Shown here in pieces: positions 7,887-15,538 of a DNA stretch of 64,000 bases (position 1 is the first letter of the stretch; the number at the start of each line of letters is the position of its first letter). The position numbers and the translations under genes are program-made. This DNA is from Candidatus Tayloriibacteriota bacterium (GTDB lineage: Bacteria > Patescibacteria > Paceibacteria > UBA9973 > UBA6065), in contig JACRJQ010000007.1 of assembly GCA_016215405.1 (NCBI GenBank), positions 1 to 64,000 on the forward strand. Direction: 5' to 3'. A model generated the notes under the pieces. The model searched no databases. It was not told where the DNA came from and saw nothing but the letters and a program-made list of their open reading frames with translations.

Positions 7887-9830
7887 ATGGAACAAGACAA
7901 CAAACCGAAGACAGCAGGGATGCAGGACGCTCGACCGGGCGGCCCTCGCAGGCACGGAAGGCCGTTTCGAGGCAACAGGCCTCACGGCGCAGGACGCCCT
8001 CAAGGACCATCGTCAAGCGGCATGGGCGCAGGGCGCGGCAAACGCATGATGCGCGGCGGCAGGAACCGCCCTCCTCGACGATTCTCGCCCTCAGGCGGCC
8101 CACAGCAGAGGCAGGCCCCGTCGAACCCCGAATACAAGAGCCAGACGCTCAACCTCCCTCCAGCCGGAGAGAACATCCGCATAATCCCTCTCGGCGGAGT
8201 CGAAGAGGTCGGAAAGAACATGACCGCGATAGAATTCCGCGACGATATCATCGTCATCGACGCAGGCTTCCAATTCAAGGACGAAGCGACCCCAGGCATC
8301 GACTACATCCTCCCGAACACGAGGTACCTCGAGGAGAGGAAGGAGAAGATACGCGCGCTCTTCATCACCCACGGCCACCTCGACCATATCGGCGGCATCC
8401 CTTACGTGATCGACCGCATCGGCTACCCTACCGTCTACACGAGGCAGTTCGGCGCGATCATGATCCAAAAGCGCCAGGAGGAGTTCCCTCACCTCAAGCC
8501 CCTCGACGTAAAGGTCATCGCCGGAAACGAGACGATAACCTGCGGCTCGCTCAAGGTGAAGACCTTCCCCATCTCGCATACCATTCCCGACTCGATGGGC
8601 CTCGTCATCACCACCCCTTACGGAGACATCGTCTTCATCGAGGACGTGCGCGTCGACAACATAAAGGGCGTGCCGACCGAGGAGGAGGTCCGCCAGTACG
8701 AGCAGTTCAAGGGCAAAGAATACCTTCTCCTTACCATGGACTCGACTTCGATCGAGAAGCCGGGCTTCTCGCTCTCGGAATCCGTCGTCATCGAGAACAT
8801 CGAGAGATTCATAAAGAACACCACGGGCAGGCTCATCATCGGCACGTTCGCGTCCCAAGTAGAGCGAATCATAGCCATAATCAAGGCGGCCGACAGGTAC
8901 CACAAGAAAGTGGTCGTCGAAGGTCGCTCGATGAAGGCGAACGTCGAGATCATAAAGCTCCTCAAGCTCGCCGAGATAACGAACATCATCCCCGTCGAGG
9001 ATATCGACAAGTATCCTCCTGACAGGATCGTCATGCTCGTCACCGGTGCGCAAGGCGAGGAGTTCGCGGCGCTCATGCGTATGGCGACGAAGCAGCACAA
9101 GCAGGTCCAGCTCAAAAAGACCGATACCGTGCTCCTCTCTTCCTCCATCATCCCCACGAACCACAGCGCGGTCGTGAAGCTCAAGGATAACCTCTACCGC
9201 TCCGAAGCGAAGGTCATCACGTATCTCGACTCCGATATCCACGCGTCGGGCCACGGCAACCGAGACGAGCTCAAGTGGATCCACGAGCAGATAAAATATC
9301 GCTTCTTCATGCCGCTCCACGGCAACCACTACATGCTCCGCCAGCATGCCGAGATGGCAAACTCTATCGGCACGCCGAAAGAGAACATCATCGTCCCTGA
9401 CAACGGCTCGATCGTAGAGATCTACGACCAGGGCAAATCGATCCGCGTCCTCAAAGAGAAGGCCGCATCGAACCTGGTCCTCGTCGACGGGTTCGCCGTA
9501 GGAGACGTCCAGGAGGTCGTCATCCGCGACCGCCAGCTCCTCTCTCAAGACGGCATGTTCATCGTCTTCGCGATAATCGACTCGCAGACCGGCCGCTTGA
9601 GGAAGTCTCCGGACATAATCTCGAGAGGGTTCGTGTACCTCCGAGAGTCACAGGACCTCCTCCGAGACACGAGGAACATAATCAAAGACACGATCGAGAA
9701 CACGGCGAACGGGATGAACCCCCTCAACATAGAGATGATAAAGGCGAACGTCACCGACGCGGTCTCGCGGCACCTCTTCCAAGAGACCGCCAAGCGCCCG
9801 GTCGTGATCCCTGTCCTCCTCACCATATAA
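7887..9830 (+). CDS. rnj: Ribonuclease J
   Basis: A 647-residue RNase J of the metallo-beta-lactamase/beta-CASP superfamily. Visible are IRIIPLGGVEEVGKNM, the metal site HGHLDHIGGIPY, the beta-CASP motifs and HASGHGNRDELKW, and HGNHYMLRQHAEMA. The enzyme is an endo- and 5'-3' exoribonuclease for mRNA decay and rRNA maturation. The first 90 or so residues are an unusual low-complexity Gly/Arg/Pro tail (RPGGPRRHGRPFRGNRPHG), likely RNA-binding and disordered. A terminator follows. It is the downstream member of the secG-SBP-rnj run. Confidence 0.96.
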   Translation: MEQDNKPKTAGMQDARPGGPRRHGRPFRGNRPHGAGRPQGPSSSGMGAGRGKRMMRGGRNRPPRRFSPSGGPQQRQAPSNPEYKSQTLNLPPAGENIRIIPLGGVEEVGKNMTAIEFRDDIIVIDAGFQFKDEATPGIDYILPNTRYLEERKEKIRALFITHGHLDHIGGIPYVIDRIGYPTVYTRQFGAIMIQKRQEEFPHLKPLDVKVIAGNETITCGSLKVKTFPISHTIPDSMGLVITTPYGDIVFIEDVRVDNIKGVPTEEEVRQYEQFKGKEYLLLTMDSTSIEKPGFSLSESVVIENIERFIKNTTGRLIIGTFASQVERIIAIIKAADRYHKKVVVEGRSMKANVEIIKLLKLAEITNIIPVEDIDKYPPDRIVMLVTGAQGEEFAALMRMATKQHKQVQLKKTDTVLLSSSIIPTNHSAVVKLKDNLYRSEAKVITYLDSDIHASGHGNRDELKWIHEQIKYRFFMPLHGNHYMLRQHAEMANSIGTPKENIIVPDNGSIVEIYDQGKSIRVLKEKAASNLVLVDGFAVGDVQEVVIRDRQLLSQDGMFIVFAIIDSQTGRLRKSPDIISRGFVYLRESQDLLRDTRNIIKDTIENTANGMNPLNIEMIKANVTDAVSRHLFQETAKRPVVIPVLLTI

Positions 9831-9835
9831 GACCG

Positions 9836-9862
9836 AAAAGCCGTCTCTCCGAGGCGGCTTTT
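9836..9862 (+). terminator. Terminator after RNase J
   Basis: 8-bp arms AAAAGCCG / CGGCTTTT with an 11-base loop, followed by CTTTGA; 5 bases after the stop. Confidence 0.85.
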
Positions 9863-9913
9863 CTTTGACAAAAGACGGAAGAAGAGTAGTGTGGACTCGA
9901 ACCCTCAACAGCC

Positions 9914-10075
9914 ATGAAATTATTCAGACTGTTCGGCAAAAAGGAGGAGCTCGGTCCCGAAGAAGAGCTCCGCCAGGTCGAGTTCAAGCTCCGGCACAGC
10001 TACAACGTCGACCGGGCCAAGCTCGAAACGAGAAAGATCGAGCTCGAAAAGCTCCTCCTCAAAAAGCCGAATTGA
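9914..10075 (+). CDS. Small charged helical protein, 53 residues
   Basis: An ORF starting ATG at 9914 encodes MKLFRLFGKKEELGPEEELR and ends LEKLLLKKPN with TGA. The rest (QVEFKLRHSYNVDRAKLETRKIELEK in its middle) is very rich in Lys/Glu/Leu and predicted to be one amphipathic helix or coiled coil. The amino-terminal FRLFGKK resembles a membrane-surface anchor. No family is recognised. Codon use matches the neighbours, and a strong terminator follows 20 bases after the stop, so I think it is real. Confidence 0.6.
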   Translation: MKLFRLFGKKEELGPEEELRQVEFKLRHSYNVDRAKLETRKIELEKLLLKKPN

Positions 10076-10094
10076 TCGGATCCACGCCGTTACG

Positions 10095-10128
10095 TCGCCG
10101 CGACAACCCCTGTCCGGCGATTTTTTTT
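10095..10128 (+). terminator. Terminator of the 53-residue gene
   Basis: Arms TCGCCG / CGGCGA (10095-10100 and 10115-10120) followed by eight T. Confidence 0.8.
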
Positions 10129-10155
10129 CGGCCAAAAGCCCCGTCTCCGGTCTGA

Positions 10156-10161
10156 TATAAT
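10156..10161 (+). promoter_or_regulatory. -10 box, leaderless start of the MFS gene
   Basis: TATAAT lies 7 bases before the ATG at 10169, so transcription should begin at or next to the start codon. Confidence 0.6.
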
Positions 10162-10168
10162 CTTTCCT

Positions 10169-11335
10169 ATGCCAGAAGAGATAACGCTTTCCAGGAAACG
10201 CCGGCTCATGTACGCCATCGGCTTCGTATTCAACCTGAGCTATGCGATACCGACCTATGTGAGCTCGACGTTCCTCGCGAGCTTCGCCGGAGACAAGCTC
10301 GTGGGCATCGTCTATACCGCTTCGTCGATACTCGCCATCGCCGCCTTCATAGAGATGCCGGGGCTCTTGCGCAAGATAGGCAACTTCAGGGCGACGATGG
10401 GGCTTCTCTTCATCTCCATCCTTTCGCTCGCCGGCCTCGCGGTAAGCAAGGGCGCGCTCGCCGTCATAGCGGCCTTTATACTCAATTTCGTCTCGATCGC
10501 CCTCCTCAACTACTCCTTCGACATCTTCCTCGAGAATTTCTCGACCAACTCTAAGACCGGCAGGATCAGAGGCTCCTTCCTCACGTTCGCGAACCTCGCG
10601 TGGCTCGTCTCCCCTCTCCTCGCCTCGAGGATCTTGGGAGACGGCCTCTACCAGAATCTCTACGCCGCCGCAGGACTGCTCCTCATACCTGTGATGGGCC
10701 TCGTATTCTTCGGCCTCGGGCCCATAAAGGAGCCCGACTACAAACGGACCCCGTTCTGGAAGTCCCTCGGCGAGATATGGCTCGACCGCGACATAAAGGG
10801 GATCCTCCTTATCCAGTTCCTCCTGCAATTCTTCTACGCCTGGATGGTGATCTACATGCCCATCTATCTGCACGAGACGATAGGCTTCGGCTGGCCCGCG
10901 ATAGGGATAATATTCACGGTGATGCTCTTGCCGTTCGTGCTCATCGAGCTCCCGCTCGGCTACCTCGCCGACAAGAAGCTCGGCGAAAAGGAGCTCCTCA
11001 CGGCCGGGTTCGGGATCATGGCGGTGACGACCGCCCTTACCGCTTTCGTGACCGGTCAGAACATGTGGGTATGGGCGGCCATATTGTTCATGACGCGAGT
11101 CGGCGCCGCGACCGTCGAAGTGATGGCCGACACCTATTTTTTCAAGAAGATAGACGCGTCGAAGACGCATATCATAAGCTTCTCCCGAATGTCGCGGCCT
11201 CTCGCCTATATCATAAGCCCGGTCATCGCGACCATACTCTTCCTCGCGTTCGATATGAAGGGCCTCTTCATATTCCTCGGCTTCCTCATGCTCTACGGGC
11301 TCCGCTACACCCTCGCCCTCAAAGACACCGCCTAG
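10169..11335 (+). CDS. Major facilitator superfamily transporter
   Basis: A 388-residue polytopic membrane protein with about 11-12 hydrophobic helices and an MFS layout: two six-helix halves joined by a polar loop (GPIKEPDYKRTPFWKSLGEIW, mid-protein), and a degenerate motif A-like GYLADKKLGEKELL in the second half. The substrate cannot be told from sequence. It could be a drug or metabolite exporter. The -10 box sits 7 bases before the ATG. The last 4 bases overlap the stop of the converging 96-residue gene. Confidence 0.85.
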   Translation: MPEEITLSRKRRLMYAIGFVFNLSYAIPTYVSSTFLASFAGDKLVGIVYTASSILAIAAFIEMPGLLRKIGNFRATMGLLFISILSLAGLAVSKGALAVIAAFILNFVSIALLNYSFDIFLENFSTNSKTGRIRGSFLTFANLAWLVSPLLASRILGDGLYQNLYAAAGLLLIPVMGLVFFGLGPIKEPDYKRTPFWKSLGEIWLDRDIKGILLIQFLLQFFYAWMVIYMPIYLHETIGFGWPAIGIIFTVMLLPFVLIELPLGYLADKKLGEKELLTAGFGIMAVTTALTAFVTGQNMWVWAAILFMTRVGAATVEVMADTYFFKKIDASKTHIISFSRMSRPLAYIISPVIATILFLAFDMKGLFIFLGFLMLYGLRYTLALKDTA

Positions 11336-11622
11336 ACCTCTCTCTTGTACATGCCTCCTGCGGGCTCCTTGCCCGACAGATTGTCTTTCGCCTCGAATAT
11401 GCGCTCGAGGTATTTGCGCATCTTCGCCCTGTCTTCCTCGGAAAGCTCGTCGGGAGAATAGACCCTGACGAGCTTCCTTAGAAACATGCCTAAAAGCATA
11501 TTGAGATAGTTCGCCTGTATGCTCTCCGTCCCAGGCGGCTCGTCCCTCAGGACCATTCCGCAAAAGAACGGCGACGCGACCCGATCCGAAACGAGATGAT
11601 ATCTGCTCATATCCTTGGTCAT
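11332..11622 (-). CDS. Conserved-looking hypothetical protein, 96 residues
   Basis: A soluble 96-residue protein (MTKDMSRYHLVSDRVASPFF at the start, LSEEDRAKMRKYLERIFEAK near the end). The C-terminal half is a charged helix. No family is recognised. It lies 18 bases before radC in the minus direction's downstream side, that is radC is upstream of it and probably co-transcribed. A TATAAC sequence 4 bases before its ATG is also compatible with its own leaderless start. It overlaps the MFS gene end by 4 bases. Confidence 0.7.
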   Translation of the reverse strand: MTKDMSRYHLVSDRVASPFFCGMVLRDEPPGTESIQANYLNMLLGMFLRKLVRVYSPDELSEEDRAKMRKYLERIFEAKDNLSGKEPAGGMYKREV

Positions 11623-11640
11623 TATTGTTATAGCCGGCTC

Positions 11641-12381
11641 CTACTCGTAATTCACCGATATCGACACGTGCTTTCCCTTTCCGACGATGACATGGTCAAG
11701 GAGCGGTATCCCCATGATCTTTCCGGCAAGGACGAGCTGTCGCGTTATCTCGACGTCGGCTTCGGACGCCGCGACGACCCCTGAGGGGTGGTTGTGCACG
11801 AGGATGACGGCCGACGCGCCGTATTCGAGGGCGGGCTTCCACACCTCGCGCGGATGGACGATATTCGCGTCCAGGGTGCCCATGGAGAGCACCTCGTCAT
11901 GGATTATCTGATGGTGATTGTTCATATAGAGTCCCCGCAGGCATTCTTTCGAGAGCTCGTGCATGTCTCGGACGTAGTTCGACACGTCCTTCGCACTCCT
12001 CACCTTGGCGCTCCTGCCGCCCGAGCTCTTGTAGAACCTCCTCCCGAGCTCGCTCGACGCGACGATCTGGCACGCCTTTACGATCGGTATGTCGAGGGCC
12101 TCGGACATCCTCTTCGGGTTATCGGCAGATGCGAAGCTCTTCTCGCCGTACTCGCGGATGATCCTGCCGGACATAGAGAGCACGTCCTCCTTCGTCGTGC
12201 CGGCGTTGAGGAGAACGGCTACGAGCTCTGAGAGCGAGAGCGCCGCTGGCCCGTGCGCGAGAAGCCTCTCCCGCGGCTTGTCCGCCTCGGGCATATCGCG
12301 GAGCTTGTATACGTACTCCCGTTCGCCCTCGGGCGCAGTGACCCTCTCGAAGCTTCGTCGCGGATAGGATGTCGTTTGCAT
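11641..12381 (-). CDS. radC: RadC family JAB/MPN-domain protein
   Basis: A 246-residue RadC. It has an N-terminal helix-hairpin-helix region (ERLLAHGPAALSLSELVAVLL) and a C-terminal JAB1/MPN domain with the JAMM metal motif HNHPSG followed by EADVEITRQL and LLDHVIVG. The family carries a zinc-dependent isopeptidase-like fold; its in vivo function is unsettled and it is not a proven repair protein. The first 25 residues are a variable basic extension. Glutaredoxin lies upstream and the 96-residue gene downstream on the same strand. Confidence 0.93.
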   Translation of the reverse strand: MQTTSYPRRSFERVTAPEGEREYVYKLRDMPEADKPRERLLAHGPAALSLSELVAVLLNAGTTKEDVLSMSGRIIREYGEKSFASADNPKRMSEALDIPIVKACQIVASSELGRRFYKSSGGRSAKVRSAKDVSNYVRDMHELSKECLRGLYMNNHHQIIHDEVLSMGTLDANIVHPREVWKPALEYGASAVILVHNHPSGVVAASEADVEITRQLVLAGKIMGIPLLDHVIVGKGKHVSISVNYE

Positions 12382-12442
12382 ACGGAGATCCTAGCAGCCT
12401 ACGATAAAGAAAATATAAAGGGAGTGGAAAAGCACGGCGCGG

Positions 12443-12688
12443 CTAGATCAGGATCTGCTTTTCCCTCAGATATCTCTCCACCCCGTCTTTGTCCGTATCC
12501 GCGAGCACATATCCGGCGATATCGAGCGTGGGCGTCTTATCCTGACCCGATCTCTCTACGAGCTCGGCTAAAAACTCCTTGTTATTGCTCACTTCGCGCT
12601 CCTCGTACTCGACAGCCTTCTCGTTCAAGAATTCTATGACCTGATTGCACCAAGGGCATCCTGTTTTCGTATAGACGATGATATTCAT
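12443..12688 (-). CDS. Glutaredoxin-like protein
   Basis: An 81-residue glutaredoxin: MNIIVYTKTGCPWCNQVIEF carries the dithiol CPWC active site, and KTPTLDIAGYVLADTDKDGV gives the TP cis-proline and the following helix. It is a cytosolic thiol-disulfide oxidoreductase for protein disulfides or metal handling. Length is standard. A TATAGA sequence is 10 bases before the ATG, so the mRNA may be nearly leaderless. Probably independent of radC, whose start is 61 bases downstream. Confidence 0.92.
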   Translation of the reverse strand: MNIIVYTKTGCPWCNQVIEFLNEKAVEYEEREVSNNKEFLAELVERSGQDKTPTLDIAGYVLADTDKDGVERYLREKQILI

Positions 12689-12752
12689 ATGCGAGCGCTC
12701 TATAGCCTGATAAGCAGTATCAATAAGACGATTTTAAGCCGTAGTTTGATAC

Positions 12753-12781
12753 TTGACTCAGATTGATATTAGATGTATAAT
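12753..12781 (+). promoter_or_regulatory. Consensus promoter of the 12897 gene
   Basis: TTGACT (12753-12758), 17 bases, TATAAT (12776-12781). The leader is about 110 bases and contains two mutually exclusive short stems at 12839-12866 (GCCTCC/GGAGGC against GAGGC/GCCTC). Confidence 0.85.
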
Positions 12782-12896
12782 TACAACAGAATATACGAAC
12801 CTTGCAAAGGGTAGGTTGCGGAAGAAAGGGCGGAATAGCGCCTCCCTCAGGAAGGAGGCTTCGCCTCTTCCCTTTCTCCTCAACTTCAACCCAAAC

Positions 12897-13619
12897 ATGA
12901 AAACCACCGTCACTGTTATCCTGTTAGCCCTCGTCATCGCCGGCATCTGCCGCGCGGAGACTACGATCACGACCGGCGTCTTGAGCAAATACGTCACGAA
13001 CGCCGCCGTGTATCACGACAAGCCTGTCTGGCAGACCACCATCGAAGGGACGTTCAGCGAGCGCTTCTCGTGGTCGATCTTCAACTCGACCGACATGAAG
13101 GAGCCGGGCTCGAAGACGAGCTTCGGCAACGAGTTCGACTACACGATCTCCTTCGAGGAGTCGTTCGGCGAGCATAAGGCTTACACCCTTGGCATCGACG
13201 TGTCGTATTGGGACCTCACCGAACTCTTCAAGACGACACCCGCCGATGTCATCGTCGGGACGGCGCGGATCTCTCGGTCGCTCAACGACCGGTGGACTGC
13301 GACGCTCTCGGTCGATCGCCTCGTCTCGACGGACCGTAACGTCTTCGAGGGTGGCACCTACGTCACTCTCGGCTTCGAGACGTCGGTTCCCCTCGGTGAG
13401 CGCGCTTCGCTCTCGGTAAAGCCCTCCCTCATCCGCGACGACGGCGCCTTCGGCCTCGGAGCGGTCTGGATCGGGCAAGCCGACCTCTCCCTCGATTGGA
13501 AGGCGGGCAAGGCGAGCGTGAGCTTCCCGAGCGCGAGCCTCGCGAAGGTCGTCTCGGGCGATAGCTTCGGCCGCAAGTCGGGGGTCGTCTGGGGCGGAAA
13601 CGTCTCGTTCTCGTTCTAA
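12897..13619 (+). CDS. Secreted beta-rich protein resembling an outer-membrane barrel
   Basis: A 240-residue protein with a clear signal peptide (MKTTVTVILLALVIAGICRAE, cleavage near residue 20). The mature part is almost all alternating hydrophobic/polar beta strands separated by short turns (ETTITTGVLSKYV, ATLSVDRLV, YVTLGFETSV) and ends in GGNVSFSF with a C-terminal aromatic residue. This is the layout of TorF/porin-like outer-membrane barrels. CPR cells are not known to have an outer membrane, so the role is open: a soluble beta sandwich, a host-derived gene, or a pore for the host envelope. The ATG at 12897 is set by the signal peptide; no Shine-Dalgarno sequence. A strong promoter precedes and a terminator follows. 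Confidence 0.7.
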   Translation: MKTTVTVILLALVIAGICRAETTITTGVLSKYVTNAAVYHDKPVWQTTIEGTFSERFSWSIFNSTDMKEPGSKTSFGNEFDYTISFEESFGEHKAYTLGIDVSYWDLTELFKTTPADVIVGTARISRSLNDRWTATLSVDRLVSTDRNVFEGGTYVTLGFETSVPLGERASLSVKPSLIRDDGAFGLGAVWIGQADLSLDWKAGKASVSFPSASLAKVVSGDSFGRKSGVVWGGNVSFSF

Positions 13620-13641
13620 ACCGATCCGGATCCGGATCTCG

Positions 13642-13674
13642 AAGGCGGCGCACATGCCATGCGCCGCCTTTTTT
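13642..13674 (+). terminator. Terminator of the 12897 gene
   Basis: 11-bp arms AAGGCGGCGCA / TGCGCCGCCTT with a 7-base loop and a T-run. Confidence 0.9.
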
Positions 13675-13708
13675 ATATGGTAATCACAGCGCGGGGCAGC
13701 ATGATAAC

Positions 13709-13737
13709 TTGACTTTTATACATTTTAGCTGTACAAT
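13709..13737 (+). promoter_or_regulatory. Promoter of the 13830 gene
   Basis: TTGACT (13709-13714), 17 bases, TACAAT (13732-13737). The leader holds a long hairpin at 13773-13814: outer arms GAGGGATA / TATCCCTC and inner GCAGAC / GTCTGC, followed by a C8 run just before the ATG. Confidence 0.75.
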
Positions 13738-13829
13738 TATGTTAGAAATGGACCTTGAGACAAGGCTTGGCTGAGGGATATAAGCACGCAGACCGTTGTC
13801 TGCTTGTATCCCTCAACCAACCCCCCCCA

Positions 13830-14417
13830 ATGAATACATCCCTCCTCACGGATATCGCCTATTACGGCGGTCTCCTCTCGGCGTTGTTCCTCGTTCGATA
13901 TGCGGCGCAGATCTGGTTCGGAAAGGCACCCCCTACCGGCCAGACGAGCTTCCTCATGTGGACGATCCTCGATGTCCTCCTGGTCGTCAATACCATTCGC
14001 GTGGGCAAGCCCATCTTGCTCCCGCTCGGATGGACGGTCGGCGCCTTCCTGGTCTTTCTCACTTTGCGCATCCGCGGAAAGTGGGAGTGGACCAAAGAAG
14101 ACACCATCGCAGCCTCGGCGGCGGCGATAGCGGCCCTGGTGTCGCTCTCGTTCGGAGGCCGCATCGGCCTTATCGCGTCGATCGCAGCGATGACCTCGGC
14201 CGGGATACCCGTCCTCCTACAGAACCTCAAAAATCCTGTAAGGGCGACATTCCCGCTCTGGTTCGTAACCGTGCTCTCCTGCATCTTCACGCTCTTAGCT
14301 TCCGATAGAAGCTTCGACGGGACGGTGCTCGCATGGTCGAGCCTGACCTTCAACGGGACGATGTCTATCATCGTCATGCTGCCTCCCCGGCCGCAAGCGG
14401 CTCCCGCCGCGACGTGA
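13830..14417 (+). CDS. Seven-helix membrane protein, PQ-loop-like orphan
   Basis: A 195-residue protein with about six to seven transmembrane helices, starting MNTSLLTDIAYYGGLLSALF. It contains QTSFLMWTILDVLLVVNT in helix 2, a pattern also present as NRASWFIWSLSTIVLLFG in the 194-residue product at 50790-51374, so the two are probably distant paralogues of one family. The (P/N)-x-x-S-x-(F/L)-x-W block resembles PQ-loop/SWEET carriers, but I cannot confirm it. Start chosen at 13830, after the leader hairpin and C-run. A long frame upstream is not coding. A terminator follows the stop. Confidence 0.7.
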   Translation: MNTSLLTDIAYYGGLLSALFLVRYAAQIWFGKAPPTGQTSFLMWTILDVLLVVNTIRVGKPILLPLGWTVGAFLVFLTLRIRGKWEWTKEDTIAASAAAIAALVSLSFGGRIGLIASIAAMTSAGIPVLLQNLKNPVRATFPLWFVTVLSCIFTLLASDRSFDGTVLAWSSLTFNGTMSIIVMLPPRPQAAPAAT

Positions 14418-14449
14418 AGGCAAGGGACACGAAAAAATCTTTCCGAAAG

Positions 14450-14473
14450 GCCTCGTCGCGACGAGGCTTTTTT
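14450..14473 (+). terminator. Terminator between converging genes
   Basis: 9-bp arms GCCTCGTCG / CGACGAGGC without loop bases beyond the tip, then TTTTTT. It ends the 13830 transcript and may also act on the minus-strand methyltransferase transcript. Confidence 0.8.
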
Positions 14474-14477
14474 ATCT

Positions 14478-15233
14478 CTATACTTTTGAGCACTCGAGGC
14501 ACATAAAGAGAGGGATCTCTTTGCGCGCTCTGTCCTCGGCTTGCTTCTTAGGGCCCTTCTCGCTCTCTTTATGCGAGACCCACTCCTCTATGCGAGCGAT
14601 AGAGAAGCCCGCGTTCGCGAGAGACTTCGAATACGCCTGCAAGGGCCTGTGGAAGGAGTAGGTCAGGTCCTTCTTTTCGGTCTTACCCGGATGCATGTCT
14701 ATGGCCGAGCGCGACTCGCTCATATATCCGTCGACCCTCCTGTACTGGACGCCATCCTTCTCGTCCCAGCCCCAAGAGCTCTCTTCCGGGATGCGGAACG
14801 CGGGATGGTTCAAGACGAGGACGAAGCGGCCCTTATCCTTCAAGACCCGGGAGACCTCTCTGAACGCCTGCGCCATGCGGTCGATATTCTGGATAGCGAG
14901 GACGCAGATCGCGACGTCGAATCCCTTCTCTTTGAACGCGGGGAGGCTCTCCGCAGAAGAGACGTAGAACTCCTCGTTATGGCCCGCGTGGGTGCGGGCT
15001 ATCTCGATGAGCTCGGAAGAGATATCGACACCTGTCACATGCGCGCCTTTGGCGGCGAGGGCGTGAGAGAAGTATCCCTGGCCGCAGGCGAGATCGAGCA
15101 CCTTTTTTCCTTTTTCAAGCGCCACGATACGCAGAACGTTAGGAAGTATCACTTTCGCCTGATACGAATCGTCGTCGTTTACGACCTTGTCGTACCATCC
15201 AGCCACCCCTCCCCACGAAGTATTTCTGCTCAT
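14478..15233 (-). CDS. Class I SAM-dependent methyltransferase
   Basis: A 251-residue Rossmann-fold methyltransferase. Motif I is VLDLACGQGYFSHALAAKG, followed by VTGVDISSELIEIAR (acidic loop), FDVAICVLAIQNI (motif IV) and VLKDKGRFVLVLNHPAFRIP. It transfers a methyl group from S-adenosylmethionine to an unknown small molecule; the overall look is that of UbiE/biotin-synthesis BioC-like enzymes. TATGAT lies 6 bases before the ATG, so the mRNA should be leaderless. The gene faces the 13830 gene. Confidence 0.9.
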   Translation of the reverse strand: MSRNTSWGGVAGWYDKVVNDDDSYQAKVILPNVLRIVALEKGKKVLDLACGQGYFSHALAAKGAHVTGVDISSELIEIARTHAGHNEEFYVSSAESLPAFKEKGFDVAICVLAIQNIDRMAQAFREVSRVLKDKGRFVLVLNHPAFRIPEESSWGWDEKDGVQYRRVDGYMSESRSAIDMHPGKTEKKDLTYSFHRPLQAYSKSLANAGFSIARIEEWVSHKESEKGPKKQAEDRARKEIPLFMCLECSKV

Positions 15234-15239
15234 TTTTTA

Positions 15240-15245
15240 ATCATA
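15240..15245 (-). promoter_or_regulatory. -10 box, leaderless methyltransferase start
   Basis: TATGAT on the minus strand, 6 bases before the ATG at 15233. Confidence 0.5.
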
Positions 15246-15309
15246 TCAGATATTCCCCGCTCTCCTCAGCCTCCGCCGGATCCGCATTTTTTCTTCTCTT
15301 ACCCTCCGT

Positions 15310-15482
15310 CCATTTCCTTTGGCGGGTGAGGTTCGGGAAGGGACCCGAACCGCAAGACTCATTCAGGTCGAGACCTTGAGACCGAATGAGTGGACAGTCC
15401 CTGTAGGGGATAGCGGAGGCCGACGGGCCGAGTTGAAAGGAATCCGCTCCGGGCGGATTACCTATGCTCGCTAAAGGAAAGG
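15310..15482 (+). ncRNA. Structured RNA candidate of unknown family
   Basis: A 170-base gene-free stretch folds into a closed multi-branch structure. The closing stem pairs 15313-15326 with 15467-15480 (14 pairs). Inside are GGTTCGGG/CCCGAACC (15330-15351), ACTCATTC/GAATGAGT (15357-15391), GGCC-GACG-GGCC (about 15418-15428) and AATCCGC/GCGGATT (15441-15459). Two pairs of the closing stem are G-U only if the plus strand is transcribed; on the minus strand they become C-A, so the plus strand is favoured. It lacks the conserved cores of RNase P, tmRNA and SRP RNA that I can recall. A shorter relative with the same flanks is at 44310-44470. Confidence 0.5.
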
Positions 15483-15503
15483 ACTAAAAGAAAAAGATTT
15501 GGA

Positions 15504-15522
15504 TTCCGGGCCAAGCCCGGAA
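15504..15522 (-). terminator. Terminator of the pseudouridine synthase gene, REP-like
   Basis: 7-bp arms TTCCGGG / CCCGGAA, followed on the minus strand by TCCAAATCTTTTTCTTTT. Flanks GGATTC and GAAAGA are shared with the hairpin at 44446-44465, suggesting a dispersed repeat family used as terminators. Confidence 0.65.
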
Positions 15523-15538
15523 AGATGGGAGAGGTTGT

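Noticed and set aside
9880..9912. GGACTCGAACCC-like string that looks like the T arm of a minus-strand tRNA
   Set aside because: The flanking bases do not pair and no anticodon or acceptor stem can be built.
8091..11563. Very long open frames antisense to RNase J (485 codons) and the MFS gene (547 codons), and similar ones opposite groEL and the DEAD-box gene
   Set aside because: They mirror the codon pattern of the real genes in high-GC DNA, are extremely Arg/Glu/Asp-rich and match no family.
14714..15329. Plus-strand ORF antisense to the methyltransferase
   Set aside because: Shadow of the real gene; runs into the structured element without any domain.
15310..15482. RNase P, tmRNA or SRP RNA
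   Set aside because: Conserved cores (GAGGAAAGUC, tmRNA T-arm/CCA end, SRP GGUC-GGAAG-AGCA tip) are absent.
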